Shown in pieces: positions 1 through 5,880 of a stretch of DNA of 7,668 nt. The stretch is from assembly GCA_900299065.1 (NCBI GenBank), contig OMIJ01000004.1, positions 1 to 7,668 of the forward strand, read 5' to 3'. The notes beneath the pieces are model-generated. The model worked only from the letters and a program-made list of their open reading frames with translations. It did not search any database and was not told the origin of the DNA. The translations under genes and the position numbers were made by a program. Each line of letters begins with the position of its first letter. Position 1 is the stretch's first letter. Source of the stretch: Hyphomicrobiales bacterium (GTDB lineage Bacteria; Pseudomonadota; Alphaproteobacteria; Rhizobiales; Beijerinckiaceae).

Positions 1-58
1 ACCACCGAGATCTACACAAGGAGTATCGTCGGCAGCGTCAGATGTGTATAAGAGACAG
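1..58 (+). other. Illumina Nextera i5 adapter left on the contig end (not genomic)
   Basis: Positions 1-17 match the inner part of the P5 flow-cell sequence (ACCACCGAGATCTACAC). Positions 18-25 (AAGGAGTA) are an 8-base i5 index, and I recognise this one as Nextera S507. Positions 26-58 are the Nextera read-1 primer, whose last 19 bases (40-58) are the Tn5 mosaic end (AGATGTGTATAAGAGACAG). The order and spacing are exactly those of a library molecule, so this is untrimmed adapter and not a natural transposon end. Genomic sequence starts at 59. Any reading frame crossing this segment has an artificial end. Confidence 0.98.
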
Positions 59-1627
59 CAATTGGCTGGGCTGAACTGTAAAGGTGAGCGCTCGAGCGCC
101 CACATCATAGCCGACCACAATTGGTGGGTTGCTCGCATCTGGCCAATTGGCGGGCTTACCAAATTCGAGGCGACGCTTGTTGAGCGCATCATTGAGCTTA
201 GTTTGTGCCAGAGAGACCAATTCATCGCGCGTAAATTGCTGGCTATTGTCGCCTTGAGTATTGCCTCCAACTGGCGGCGTGCCTTCGCTGCCACCAGTAC
301 CCAAGAGATCAATTTCAATCGGCTCAGACAGTGGAATTGAGGAGCCATCCTCGCCCAATTTTGATAAATTTAATTGAATAATATCATTGCCCGGAACAAC
401 ATTGCCCCCGTCCTTGCGGTACGTGTCCACAATACGGAAATATTTCTCGCCGGAGAATTTTGCATTGACAGCTCTCGTCAATTCAGCGGCCAATTGTGTA
501 CCCGTATAGGAGCCGGCATTAATACTAATTGATTGGGGCTCGGAGCCGTCCACGCTAATGGTGAACATATCCTTGCCCCAATAGGGCGGATTGGCGCCAG
601 CATTGGGATTGCCTTCACGTGTCAGACCATATTGGGCCGGATCAGTGATGACAGTGACCTTATTGGCATCTGTATCGCCGAAATCGAAACCGGTCGCCTT
701 GATTATACCACCCACAACCTGCGCCGAAGTTGAATTGGTTTTATTGTTCTGATCATCCTGCTTATAGAGCGGATGTGCCGCAGCGGCGTTAAAGGTCGGG
801 TCAACCGATTGCGGGTCTGTCGTGATCTGGCCGAATTTATTGATGTAATAGGTCTTGCCCTGATCATCCTTGGAAGTGATCAATTGCGGTGTGACTTCAC
901 GATCGCCCACGAACACGTGTGTTTGCCATTTATTTGTTGGCGATGTCTCTGTCGCATTGCTGGTCTTGACGTAATAGATCGTCGCAATGGTAGGATTGCC
1001 CAGCGAGTCATAAATGGTGATCGAGGTTGACTTGTTATAAGTCGCCGAATTTGTTTTGTCGAAACGATAGGGATTACTGTCGTTATAGATCTTCTTATTG
1101 GGAATGATCTCGGCATCAGCAGGCAGGTTCAGACCCAGCTGAATGGTCTGCGAGGCTTTCGGCAGGCCCGATGTGGTGGGCAATTGCAGATTCTTAGCTG
1201 ATTGAATACCAGTCGCGATCACCGAACCGTCATCGTTGACGGGGAAGACTTGCAGCAATTGGCCCTGTGAATCGACAACATAGCGGTCATTGTTCACGCT
1301 GAAAGCGCCGTTACGTGTGTAGACGGTCTGCGTGGACGTAAGGCTGGGCTTAAGTGCAAAAAATCCCTGACCGGAAATCGCCAGATCGAGCGCGTTCAAG
1401 CTCGATTCAATATTACCCTGCGTGAACTGCTGTTTGATCGATTTGAGAATAGTACCCGAACCAATCGCGGAACTGGCAGCCTGCAAAGGCGATGTTGCGA
1501 AAATATCACCGAATTCGGCGCGTGATCTCTTGAAGCCCGTCGTGCCGACGTTGGCAATATTGTTGGAGATAGAGGCAATGTCAGCCTGGGCGCCGTTTAG
1601 ACCGGTGAGTGAGGTATAGAATGACAT
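59..1627 (-). CDS. flgE: Flagellar hook protein FlgE, 3' end missing at contig end
   Basis: FlgE polymerises outside the cell into the curved hook that joins the rod to the filament. The fragment has 523 genomic residues. The N-terminal rod/hook domain shows SNNIANVGTTGFKR at residues 21-34, LDLAISGQGFF at 80-90 and YTRNGAFSVN at 103-112. These are hallmarks of the FlgE/F/G family, and the start MSFYTSLTGL is typical of FlgE. A long, less conserved middle follows, as expected for the surface domains of a hook protein and too long for FlgF or FlgG. The C-terminal assembly helix is absent because the contig stops: the frame continues into adapter, adding six false residues (LSLIHI) before a stop at 38-40. 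The ATG at 1627 has only a weak ribosome site (GAGATC). It lies 40 bases after flgD in the same direction, so it is probably in the flgBCDE operon. Confidence 0.95.
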
Positions 1628-1667
1628 GTGTGATCTCGCTTATTCGTCGAATGGGGGCTGATAGGGA

Positions 1668-2369
1668 TCAATATTTATAGGCGCGGATGTCGGTCATTTT
1701 CAGATTACCGAGACCTGCAACTGAGATCGTCTGCTCTGCACCAGCGGCCGGAACATTGAGCTGTGTGATGGGAGCATAGACATCGGTATTGGCGGCGCTT
1801 TGCTTGCCACCAGATGTCATCTGCGCGGTGATCTTATAGCTGGATGCGCCAACAGGTTTACCTGCGCTGTCAGTGCCATCCCATTGGAAGCCGACCAGAC
1901 CGGCCGCATTCGGGCCAAGGCTGAGGCTCTTCACGAGTTCCCCTGTGGGCTTTGTGATTTGCACAGTCAAATCTGTTGCATCACTTGCCAGATCGACAGC
2001 GCCGCTGATCGCGCCCGTATCATCAGGCATAGCCACATTGCCGGGCACGAGAACCGTCTTGCCAATGATATTGGCTAAAGTGGCAATTGAATTGCTCGAT
2101 ATCTCAGTGGCGACATTGTTCATGGTTGAGTTGAGCTGGGTAATGCCAGAGACAGTCGAGAATTGCGCCATTTGCGCAATCATCTGATCATTGGATTGTG
2201 GCTGGAAGGGATCCTGATTTTGCAATTGTGTTGTCATCAGCTTCAGGAAATCCTCCTGGCCCAATTGGCTCTTGGCTGTGGAGGTCTTCGTGGGATCCTG
2301 CTTCTTGGCGCCCAACTTGGTAAGCAGGGCATCGAGACTGGCTTGTGAAGTTGCATTGAGGTCGGCCAT
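1668..2369 (-). CDS. flgD: Flagellar hook cap / hook assembly protein FlgD
   Basis: FlgD caps the growing hook and is needed for FlgE subunits to assemble; it is replaced when the hook is complete. The 233-residue product has the N-terminal FlgD signature at about residues 37-82, including GQEDFLKLM, QLQNQDPFQP and MAQFSTVSGITQLN. The C-terminal half carries the FlgD Ig-like fold signature around 160-182 (FQWDGTDSAGKPVGASSYK). Length is normal for the family. I chose the ATG at 2369 over an upstream in-frame TTG at 2381, because GGAG at 2376-2379 sits six bases before the ATG and the TTG would lie beside it. The gene starts 12 bases after the flgC stop and precedes flgE, the usual order. Confidence 0.95.
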   Translation of the reverse strand: MADLNATSQASLDALLTKLGAKKQDPTKTSTAKSQLGQEDFLKLMTTQLQNQDPFQPQSNDQMIAQMAQFSTVSGITQLNSTMNNVATEISSNSIATLANIIGKTVLVPGNVAMPDDTGAISGAVDLASDATDLTVQITKPTGELVKSLSLGPNAAGLVGFQWDGTDSAGKPVGASSYKITAQMTSGGKQSAANTDVYAPITQLNVPAAGAEQTISVAGLGNLKMTDIRAYKY

Positions 2370-2375
2370 GTGAGT

Positions 2376-2379
2376 CTCC
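2376..2379 (-). promoter_or_regulatory. Ribosome binding site of flgD (decides the start)
   Basis: GGAG on the minus strand, six bases before the ATG at 2369. It supports this ATG over the TTG at 2381, which would overlap the site's upstream side. Confidence 0.7.
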
Positions 2380-2381
2380 AA

Positions 2382-2798
2382 TTATTTCCCGACGTTCAAC
2401 GTCTTGAGCATGAGTGTTTTGGCAGTCGTCAGAACTTCAATGTTGTTCTGATACTGACGTGAGGTCTGCAGCATTTCGACAAGCTCTTCATTAGTGTCGA
2501 CATTGCTGGCGTAGATGTAGCCATCCTTGTCGGCTTGCGGATGGGTCGGCGCATAGCGCTTCTCGGGCGTGGCTTGCGAGCGCTTGATGTCAACCGCTGC
2601 AACCGTTGCAAGACCGGGATTGGAAGGATCGGTTGAATATTGTGTCTCAAACACGGGACGCAGAGCGCGATAAGCCGTTTCACTGCTACTCGACACGGAT
2701 TGCGCATTGGCCAGATTGCTGGAGATCGTATTCAGCCTGACCTGCTGCGCCGACATAGCGCGTCCCGAAATGTCAAAGATCGACAGGGATTTCATCAT
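2382..2798 (-). CDS. flgC: Flagellar basal-body rod protein FlgC
   Basis: FlgC is a proximal rod subunit of the flagellar basal body, spanning the periplasm. The 138-residue product has the usual length. It shows the N-terminal rod motif ISSNLANAQS at residues 25-34, then the FlgC-specific C-terminal block at 82-110 (YAPTHPQADKDGYIY followed by SNVDTNEELVEML) and a final helix ending TAKTLMLKTLNVGK. The start at 2798 overlaps the flgB stop as ATGA, a sign of translational coupling. A second ATG directly follows at 2795 and sits at a better distance from the AGAGGTG ribosome site, so the true start may be one codon later. Secreted by the flagellar export apparatus, so no signal peptide is expected. 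Confidence 0.96.
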   Translation of the reverse strand: MMKSLSIFDISGRAMSAQQVRLNTISSNLANAQSVSSSSETAYRALRPVFETQYSTDPSNPGLATVAAVDIKRSQATPEKRYAPTHPQADKDGYIYASNVDTNEELVEMLQTSRQYQNNIEVLTTAKTLMLKTLNVGK

Positions 2799-3184
2799 TC
2801 ACCTCTCAATGCGCTGCGCAGACCGCGAATGCGGTCATTGAGAAATTGTAAGGAGGCTTCGTAGCGGGTGGCGTTTTCGGCAAACTTCAATTGTTCGACA
2901 TGCAGCTCGACCGTATTGCCATCCAGCGACAGTGATTGGGGCATGCGATAGAGCGTCTCGGGATTTTGTCCGCCGCTTGTCGCCGTCATGTGGATCGTAT
3001 TGGTGGTCGTCAATTTATCGACACCCGTCATGGCCTGCTGGAAAGCGCCTTCAAAGTCGATATCGCGAGCTTTGAAGTTCGGCGTCGCCGCATTGGCGAT
3101 GTTGGAACTCAATATTTCCATGCGCTTCTGGCGCAGCGTTAACGCTGCGGCCTGGGGTGCAAGATATTTGTCGATTGCTGTCAT
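2795..3184 (-). CDS. flgB: Flagellar basal-body rod protein FlgB
   Basis: FlgB is a proximal rod subunit near the base of the rod. The 129-residue product matches the family length. It carries LSSNIANAATPNFKARDIDF at about residues 25-44 and a C-terminal helix with LDGNTVELHVEQLKFAENA from residue 87, both characteristic of FlgB. It is the first gene after a strong sigma-54 promoter (3220-3235) and leads flgB-flgC-flgD-flgE. The predicted 5' leader is about 25 bases. No strong Shine-Dalgarno sequence is visible before the ATG at 3184. Its stop overlaps the flgC start by four bases. Confidence 0.96.
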   Translation of the reverse strand: MTAIDKYLAPQAAALTLRQKRMEILSSNIANAATPNFKARDIDFEGAFQQAMTGVDKLTTTNTIHMTATSGGQNPETLYRMPQSLSLDGNTVELHVEQLKFAENATRYEASLQFLNDRIRGLRSALRGE

Positions 3185-3192
3185 GGTCTAAA

Positions 3193-3210
3193 GTGTCCAA
3201 AGTGGAACAC
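3193..3210. promoter_or_regulatory. Imperfect inverted repeat over the flgB transcription start
   Basis: GTGTCCA (3193-3199) and TGGAACAC (3203-3210) face each other across three bases, with one extra base in the second arm. It covers about -1 to +17 relative to the start predicted from the sigma-54 boxes. It could be an operator or a 5' leader hairpin; the sequence does not decide between them. Confidence 0.4.
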
Positions 3211-3219
3211 TCACTAATT

Positions 3220-3235
3220 AGCAAATGCCGTGCCA
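3220..3235 (-). promoter_or_regulatory. Sigma-54 (-24/-12) promoter of flgBCDE
   Basis: On the minus strand the site reads TGGCACGGCATTTGCT. It matches the RpoN consensus TGGCAC-N5-TTGCW at every defined base, with the canonical ten bases between the GG and GC pairs. It lies in the 78-base gap between fliL and flgB and predicts a start near 3209. Flagellar rod and hook genes of alphaproteobacteria such as Caulobacter are known to use this promoter class with an NtrC-family activator of FlbD type. No activator gene is in the window. Confidence 0.9.
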
Positions 3236-3252
3236 GACCATTATTTTATAAA

Positions 3253-3265
3253 AATCAATAACTTA
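3253..3265 (+). promoter_or_regulatory. Predicted IHF binding site upstream of the flgB promoter
   Basis: AATCAATAACTTA matches the IHF consensus WATCAANNNNTTR at all defined positions, and a run of A/T bases (3241-3252) adjoins it, as is common at strong IHF sites. It lies about 18 bases upstream of the -24 box and overlaps the fliL stop codon. IHF bending between an enhancer and a sigma-54 promoter is a well-known arrangement. The position fits; binding is inferred. Confidence 0.65.
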
Positions 3266-3802
3266 TTGAACGTAGTATCGTGTCAGTAAAATGGCATCAA
3301 TGGGTTTGATATTGTAGGTTTCATTGAATTCTGCATTCATCGCCCGCATCAGGCGTTCAGCAATCAGGGCTTGCGCATCAGGCCGCTTGGCTTCTTCAAC
3401 CGTCACTTCTGAAAGCAAGTGAATAGCAGCGGCCCGCAAAGGCATTTTCTGCTCTTTGAGCAATTTTTCGACCTTTTCGCCGCGACGGGTTTGCAAGGTC
3501 AGCTGCACCAGCATGACCCGGCCCTTTTGCGGCAGATTGACCATGATTTCTTCGCCCAATTCTATATAGCGGGCGGCAAAGGGGTCTTCGCCTTCAGGCT
3601 CGGCCGGGACCTTTTGTGGCGGCGGTGGGGGTCTGAGGGCCGCTTCGGCAGCTTCCTTTTCCGCCTGCATTTTGATCTGCTGAGCTTTAACAACTGATTT
3701 ATATATAAAAAATCCAGCGCCGCCGCCAGCCGCGAGGGCGAGCACGCAATAAAGTGCAATGGCAAAGGGGCCAGTCAGCGCTGCTAGGATTTTGCCGACC
3801 AT
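3263..3802 (-). CDS. fliL: Flagellar basal body-associated protein FliL
   Basis: FliL is an inner-membrane protein that surrounds or supports the stator units and affects torque and switching. The 179-residue product has a short cytoplasmic start, one membrane segment at about residues 12-34 (small-residue rich, with AAGGGAGFF), a charged helix and a proline linker (RPPPPPQKVP, 57-66). A periplasmic FliL domain from about 77 ends in ILLTRYYVQ, the typical FliL tail. The ATG at 3802 overlaps the stop of the upstream 70-residue gene by one base (TAATG), and GGAGG lies nine bases before it. FliL often neighbours fliM; here it instead precedes flgB, with a separate promoter between them. Confidence 0.92.
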   Translation of the reverse strand: MVGKILAALTGPFAIALYCVLALAAGGGAGFFIYKSVVKAQQIKMQAEKEAAEAALRPPPPPQKVPAEPEGEDPFAARYIELGEEIMVNLPQKGRVMLVQLTLQTRRGEKVEKLLKEQKMPLRAAAIHLLSEVTVEEAKRPDAQALIAERLMRAMNAEFNETYNIKPIDAILLTRYYVQ

Positions 3803-4014
3803 TAGATCCAGCCTCCGCCGCGCGGTTTCTTGGGATCAGCATTCATAATGCCTCGAAAGGCGAGGGCGAAGGTCTTGGCCCGTTCCTGCATTTTGTCGAC
3901 ATCAATGCGTCTGAGCAATATGTCCGCTGTCCGCTCGGAGCGCACGAGACGGAATTGTGGCGCCTTTCGCACCAGATCTTCGAGAGCAGCAATAAAGTCG
4001 TCGTCGGTCATCAT
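3802..4014 (-). CDS. Small uncharacterised protein of the fliL operon
   Basis: I do not recognise this 70-residue protein. It has no signal peptide, membrane segment or cysteine. The sequence is charged and probably mostly helical (DFIAALEDLV, ADILLRRIDVDKMQERAKTFALAF) with a basic, glycine-rich tail (PKKPRGGGWI). The start is the first of two adjacent ATGs after an AGGA ribosome site. It lies five bases after the preceding 156-residue gene and its stop overlaps the fliL start as TAATG, so it is very likely co-transcribed and coupled with fliL. Context suggests a cytoplasmic flagellar accessory role; this is inference only. A longer plus-strand frame covers the same DNA but looks spurious. 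Confidence 0.75.
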   Translation of the reverse strand: MMTDDDFIAALEDLVRKAPQFRLVRSERTADILLRRIDVDKMQERAKTFALAFRGIMNADPKKPRGGGWI

Positions 4015-4019
4015 CGGTC

Positions 4020-4490
4020 CTAGACCAATATGTCGACCCGCATTTTGCGCTCTGCCAGTAACCAGGGCAGGACGGAGACATTCGCGTAACGGGTACTGGC
4101 GTATTGGTGTACGTAATTGGGTTCGAGGGCTATGCGCGCTTCCAGCCGTGTCAAGGCCGGGGAGGCATCGGAGGGGGCCCCACGGGGGTTATAAAGCGGA
4201 CGAGACTGATCCCAAGACATTGAATCGGCCAGCATGCCCGGATTGGCCATGTGACGACGCGCCAATTGGCGAGCCGTTGAGCCGCTGGGCATGTCCTGCA
4301 CAGAGAGCTGGGTTCCGCCGCCATAATCCATGTCCGGCGCAGATGGTGAAGTGCCATCAAGCCCATAGATCGTGCCGGGCGTGTCGGAGCGCCCTGTCAG
4401 ACTGGTCAAACCGACACTATCGCGCCATTCCGATGAAGCCGTACGGTTCACCAGAGGCGGTCTCATAAGTGGCGGTATGTCAAGGGTCAT
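4020..4490 (-). CDS. Uncharacterised protein upstream of fliL
   Basis: I do not recognise this 156-residue protein. The first two thirds are rich in Pro, Gly, Ser and Asp and look disordered (for example TSPSAPDMDYGGGTQ around residues 47-61). The C-terminal part from about 110 looks structured (LTRLEARIALEPNYV and VLPWLLAERKMRVDILV). No signal peptide, membrane segment or cysteine is seen. I chose the ATG at 4490 because AAGG at 4497-4500 lies six bases before it; an in-frame TTG at 4511 is less likely. It follows the hook-family gene by 117 bases and precedes the 70-residue gene by five bases, so it opens a probable three-gene unit with fliL. A flagellar function is inferred from position only. 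Confidence 0.75.
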   Translation of the reverse strand: MTLDIPPLMRPPLVNRTASSEWRDSVGLTSLTGRSDTPGTIYGLDGTSPSAPDMDYGGGTQLSVQDMPSGSTARQLARRHMANPGMLADSMSWDQSRPLYNPRGAPSDASPALTRLEARIALEPNYVHQYASTRYANVSVLPWLLAERKMRVDILV

Positions 4491-4496
4491 GCTTCG

Positions 4497-4500
4497 CCTT
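4497..4500 (-). promoter_or_regulatory. Ribosome binding site of the 156-residue gene (decides the start)
   Basis: AAGG on the minus strand, within AAGGCG, six bases before the ATG at 4490. It favours this ATG over the upstream in-frame TTG at 4511. Confidence 0.55.
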
Positions 4501-4550
4501 GATAAACGCAAATCGACAAGAACTGCATCTATCTTAGGTCACAATCGTTT

Positions 4551-4561
4551 GGTGTTCCACC
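4551..4561. promoter_or_regulatory. Short perfect inverted repeat upstream of the 156-residue gene
   Basis: GGTG-TTC-CACC, with four-base arms. Its nine-base core GTGTTCCAC (4552-4560) also occurs in opposite orientation in the repeat after the flgB promoter (3202-3210). It covers the start predicted from the weak sigma-54-like site at 4568-4583. A possible regulator site, but short. Confidence 0.3.
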
Positions 4562-4567
4562 TCTTTT

Positions 4568-4583
4568 TCAAAAATGAGTGCCA
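4568..4583 (-). promoter_or_regulatory. Degenerate sigma-54-like promoter before the 156-residue gene
   Basis: The minus strand reads TGGCACTCATTTTTGA. The -24 half is perfect (TGGCAC), but the -12 half has TG where the invariant GC is expected. It lies in the 117-base gap after the hook-family gene, in the right direction for the fliL unit. It could be a weak promoter, a decayed one or chance; read-through from the promoter at 5482-5497 could replace it. Confidence 0.35.
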
Positions 4584-4607
4584 AAATGGGACATTTCGGA
4601 TCAGGCC

Positions 4608-5438
4608 TTAGCCATGCGCCAGTGTTTCAATCGCCGAGCGCAGCATTTCCGAGCTAGTCTGCAAGGCGCGCGCATTGCCATTATAGGCCTGCTGGGCGCT
4701 GATCATGTGCAGCATTTCGCCAGTTAAATCGACATTGGAATCTTCTAAAGAGCCTTGATTGACCTTGCCGAGGCCATTGCGATTGGCGGCGCTGAACTCT
4801 GGCGGACCGGATTGATCACTGGCCTGCCATTTTGAACCTGATGCCGAGGTCAGGGCCTGCTCATTCAGGAAACTCGCCAAAGCGACAGCACCGGCTTTGG
4901 TCTGCGAACCATCGTTTAAATTCAGGCTGATGACGCCATTGTTATCTATCTGAATGCTTGTAATGTTCCCGATGTTGCCTTTAGCTGCAGCTGTCAGATT
5001 GAGCGGCTGGGGATTTGTGCCAACCACGCCATTGCTGCTGACGGGCAGCCCCATCAAAGGAGCGCCAGAAATATCTGTAATTGTGCCGTTTGCATCCATG
5101 CTCAGCTTGCCCGAGCGGCTATAGGTGTAGATCGGATCATTGCCCGGGCTCGCCTTGGGATCACCAAAAACGAAGAAGCCTTCACCCATTAAGGCCAGAT
5201 CGAGGCTGCTGGATGTCGTGGTCAGAGATCCCTGTGACAGGCTCTTTTTGACTTCACTCATCATCGTTCCATTCTGAGTTCCGACACCCGGACCTGTGCC
5301 CGAGCCTTCCGATACAACATCGACGAAGAGAGAATGGGATTTCTTGAAGCCTGTGGTCAGAGCATTGGCCAAATTGTTCGAAACGACATTCAAATCGCGC
5401 GAAGCGGCGGCAATGCCGGAGCGTGGTATTTGCATCAT
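4608..5438 (-). CDS. Flagellar hook-basal body protein, FlgE/FlgF/FlgG family (rod or hook-like; exact member unresolved)
   Basis: The 276-residue product is an axial flagellar subunit. It has the N-terminal motif SNNLANALTTGFKKS (20-34), the LSQGSLTTTSSSLDLALMGEGFFV region (67-90), YTYSRSGKLSMDANG (104-118) and a C-terminal assembly helix with QGSLEDSNVDLTGEML (228-243) and ISAQQAYNGNARAL. Its length fits rod proteins FlgF or FlgG, yet the C-terminus resembles FlgE/FlgG more than classic FlgF. The N-terminus (MMQIPRSGIAAASRDL) differs from the usual FlgG start. A FlgF annotation is plausible, but I leave the symbol open. The ATG at 5438 follows AGGA by eight bases; an in-frame TTG at 5486 lies inside the -12 promoter box, so cannot be the start. 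A second ATG follows at 5435. Confidence 0.88.
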   Translation of the reverse strand: MMQIPRSGIAAASRDLNVVSNNLANALTTGFKKSHSLFVDVVSEGSGTGPGVGTQNGTMMSEVKKSLSQGSLTTTSSSLDLALMGEGFFVFGDPKASPGNDPIYTYSRSGKLSMDANGTITDISGAPLMGLPVSSNGVVGTNPQPLNLTAAAKGNIGNITSIQIDNNGVISLNLNDGSQTKAGAVALASFLNEQALTSASGSKWQASDQSGPPEFSAANRNGLGKVNQGSLEDSNVDLTGEMLHMISAQQAYNGNARALQTSSEMLRSAIETLAHG

Positions 5439-5464
5439 GGATGGCGTCCTGTCTTGCACAATAT

Positions 5465-5480
5465 AAGTCTGGGCAGACTT
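5465..5480. promoter_or_regulatory. Perfect 7+7 inverted repeat over the transcription start of the hook-family gene
   Basis: AAGTCTG-GG-CAGACTT, perfect seven-base arms with a two-base centre. It begins one base after the -12 box and covers about -9 to +7 of the predicted start. The tiny loop and the absence of a T-run argue against a terminator, so a dimeric regulator site is the more natural reading. Confidence 0.5.
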
Positions 5481-5481
5481 C

Positions 5482-5497
5482 AGCAATTCCTATGCCA
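5482..5497 (-). promoter_or_regulatory. Sigma-54 (-24/-12) promoter of the hook-family gene
   Basis: The minus strand reads TGGCATAGGAATTGCT, matching TGGCAY-N5-TTGCW with ten bases between GG and GC. It lies in the 85-base gap after the small secreted-protein gene and predicts a start near 5471 and a 33-base leader. No clear IHF match was found beside it. Confidence 0.85.
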
Positions 5498-5523
5498 GCA
5501 TAATATATAGCTAAATCAGTTAT

Positions 5524-5868
5524 CTAACCTTTTGTCGCCAAGCATTTCTCATATGCTGAGCGATAGGCTTGAGCGAAGGGAGTTCCTTTCGCCGTGGGGG
5601 CTGATTTGATCAGATCAGCGGGATCTACAGCCTGTCCTTTGCGTTGGGGTCCGCTCTGCGGCGGTTTAAGGAGTCCATGACCCGAGGGCGGAGCTATCAT
5701 CAGGGCATAATTTTGCGCCATGCGAGCGCAGGCTGGATCTTCAACTTTAGCTATAACTTGAAGTTGAGATTTAATTTCATTTAAAGACAGTGCATTGGAT
5801 GGATAGAGTGAGGCCAGAGCGAGGAGGAAATGGCCCCTCATCATAAGCGATAATCCTGGCTGCTTCAT
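5524..5868 (-). CDS. Small predicted secreted protein of unknown function
   Basis: I do not recognise this 114-residue protein. It has a likely signal peptide: a short basic start, a hydrophobic stretch at about residues 13-22 (HFLLALASLY) and a possible cleavage after SNA at 26. That leaves a mature protein of about 88 residues with two cysteines (C47 and C109) that could pair in the periplasm. A Pro/Gly-rich middle (APPSGHGLLKPPQSGPQRKG) separates two likely helical parts. The ATG at 5868 follows GGGAGG very closely; in-frame ATGs at 5844 and 5841 would also leave a signal peptide. It starts 12 bases after the gcdH stop, so is probably co-transcribed with gcdH. A sigma-54 flagellar promoter follows it. 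Confidence 0.75.
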   Translation of the reverse strand: MKQPGLSLMMRGHFLLALASLYPSNALSLNEIKSQLQVIAKVEDPACARMAQNYALMIAPPSGHGLLKPPQSGPQRKGQAVDPADLIKSAPTAKGTPFAQAYRSAYEKCLATKG

Positions 5869-5880
5869 TCCCTCCCGCCT

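Noticed and set aside
40..58. Transposon end (Tn5 mosaic end)
   Set aside because: It is flanked by index and P5 sequence in exact library order, so it comes from library preparation and not from a resident transposon.
44..340. Plus-strand frame starting with MYKRQ
   Set aside because: The start and first residues are adapter sequence, and the rest is antisense to flgE.
1628..1667. Promoter or terminator in the flgD-flgE gap
   Set aside because: No -24/-12 pair, hairpin with T-run or other clear signal is visible in these 40 bases.
3256..3268. CAATAA-C-TTATTG as a rho-independent terminator of fliL
   Set aside because: The arms are almost all A/T with a one-base centre, so no stable hairpin would form. 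The IHF match explains the same bases better.
3830..4468. A 212-residue plus-strand open frame, the longest frame in this stretch
   Set aside because: Its product is packed with Arg, Pro, Cys and Ser without recognisable domains, it opposes the whole flagellar block, and it covers two minus-strand genes that have ribosome sites and tight coupling to fliL. It looks like an antisense shadow.
5498..5523. IHF site upstream of the hook-family gene promoter
   Set aside because: The best candidate (AATCAGTTATCTA) differs from the consensus at two defined positions.
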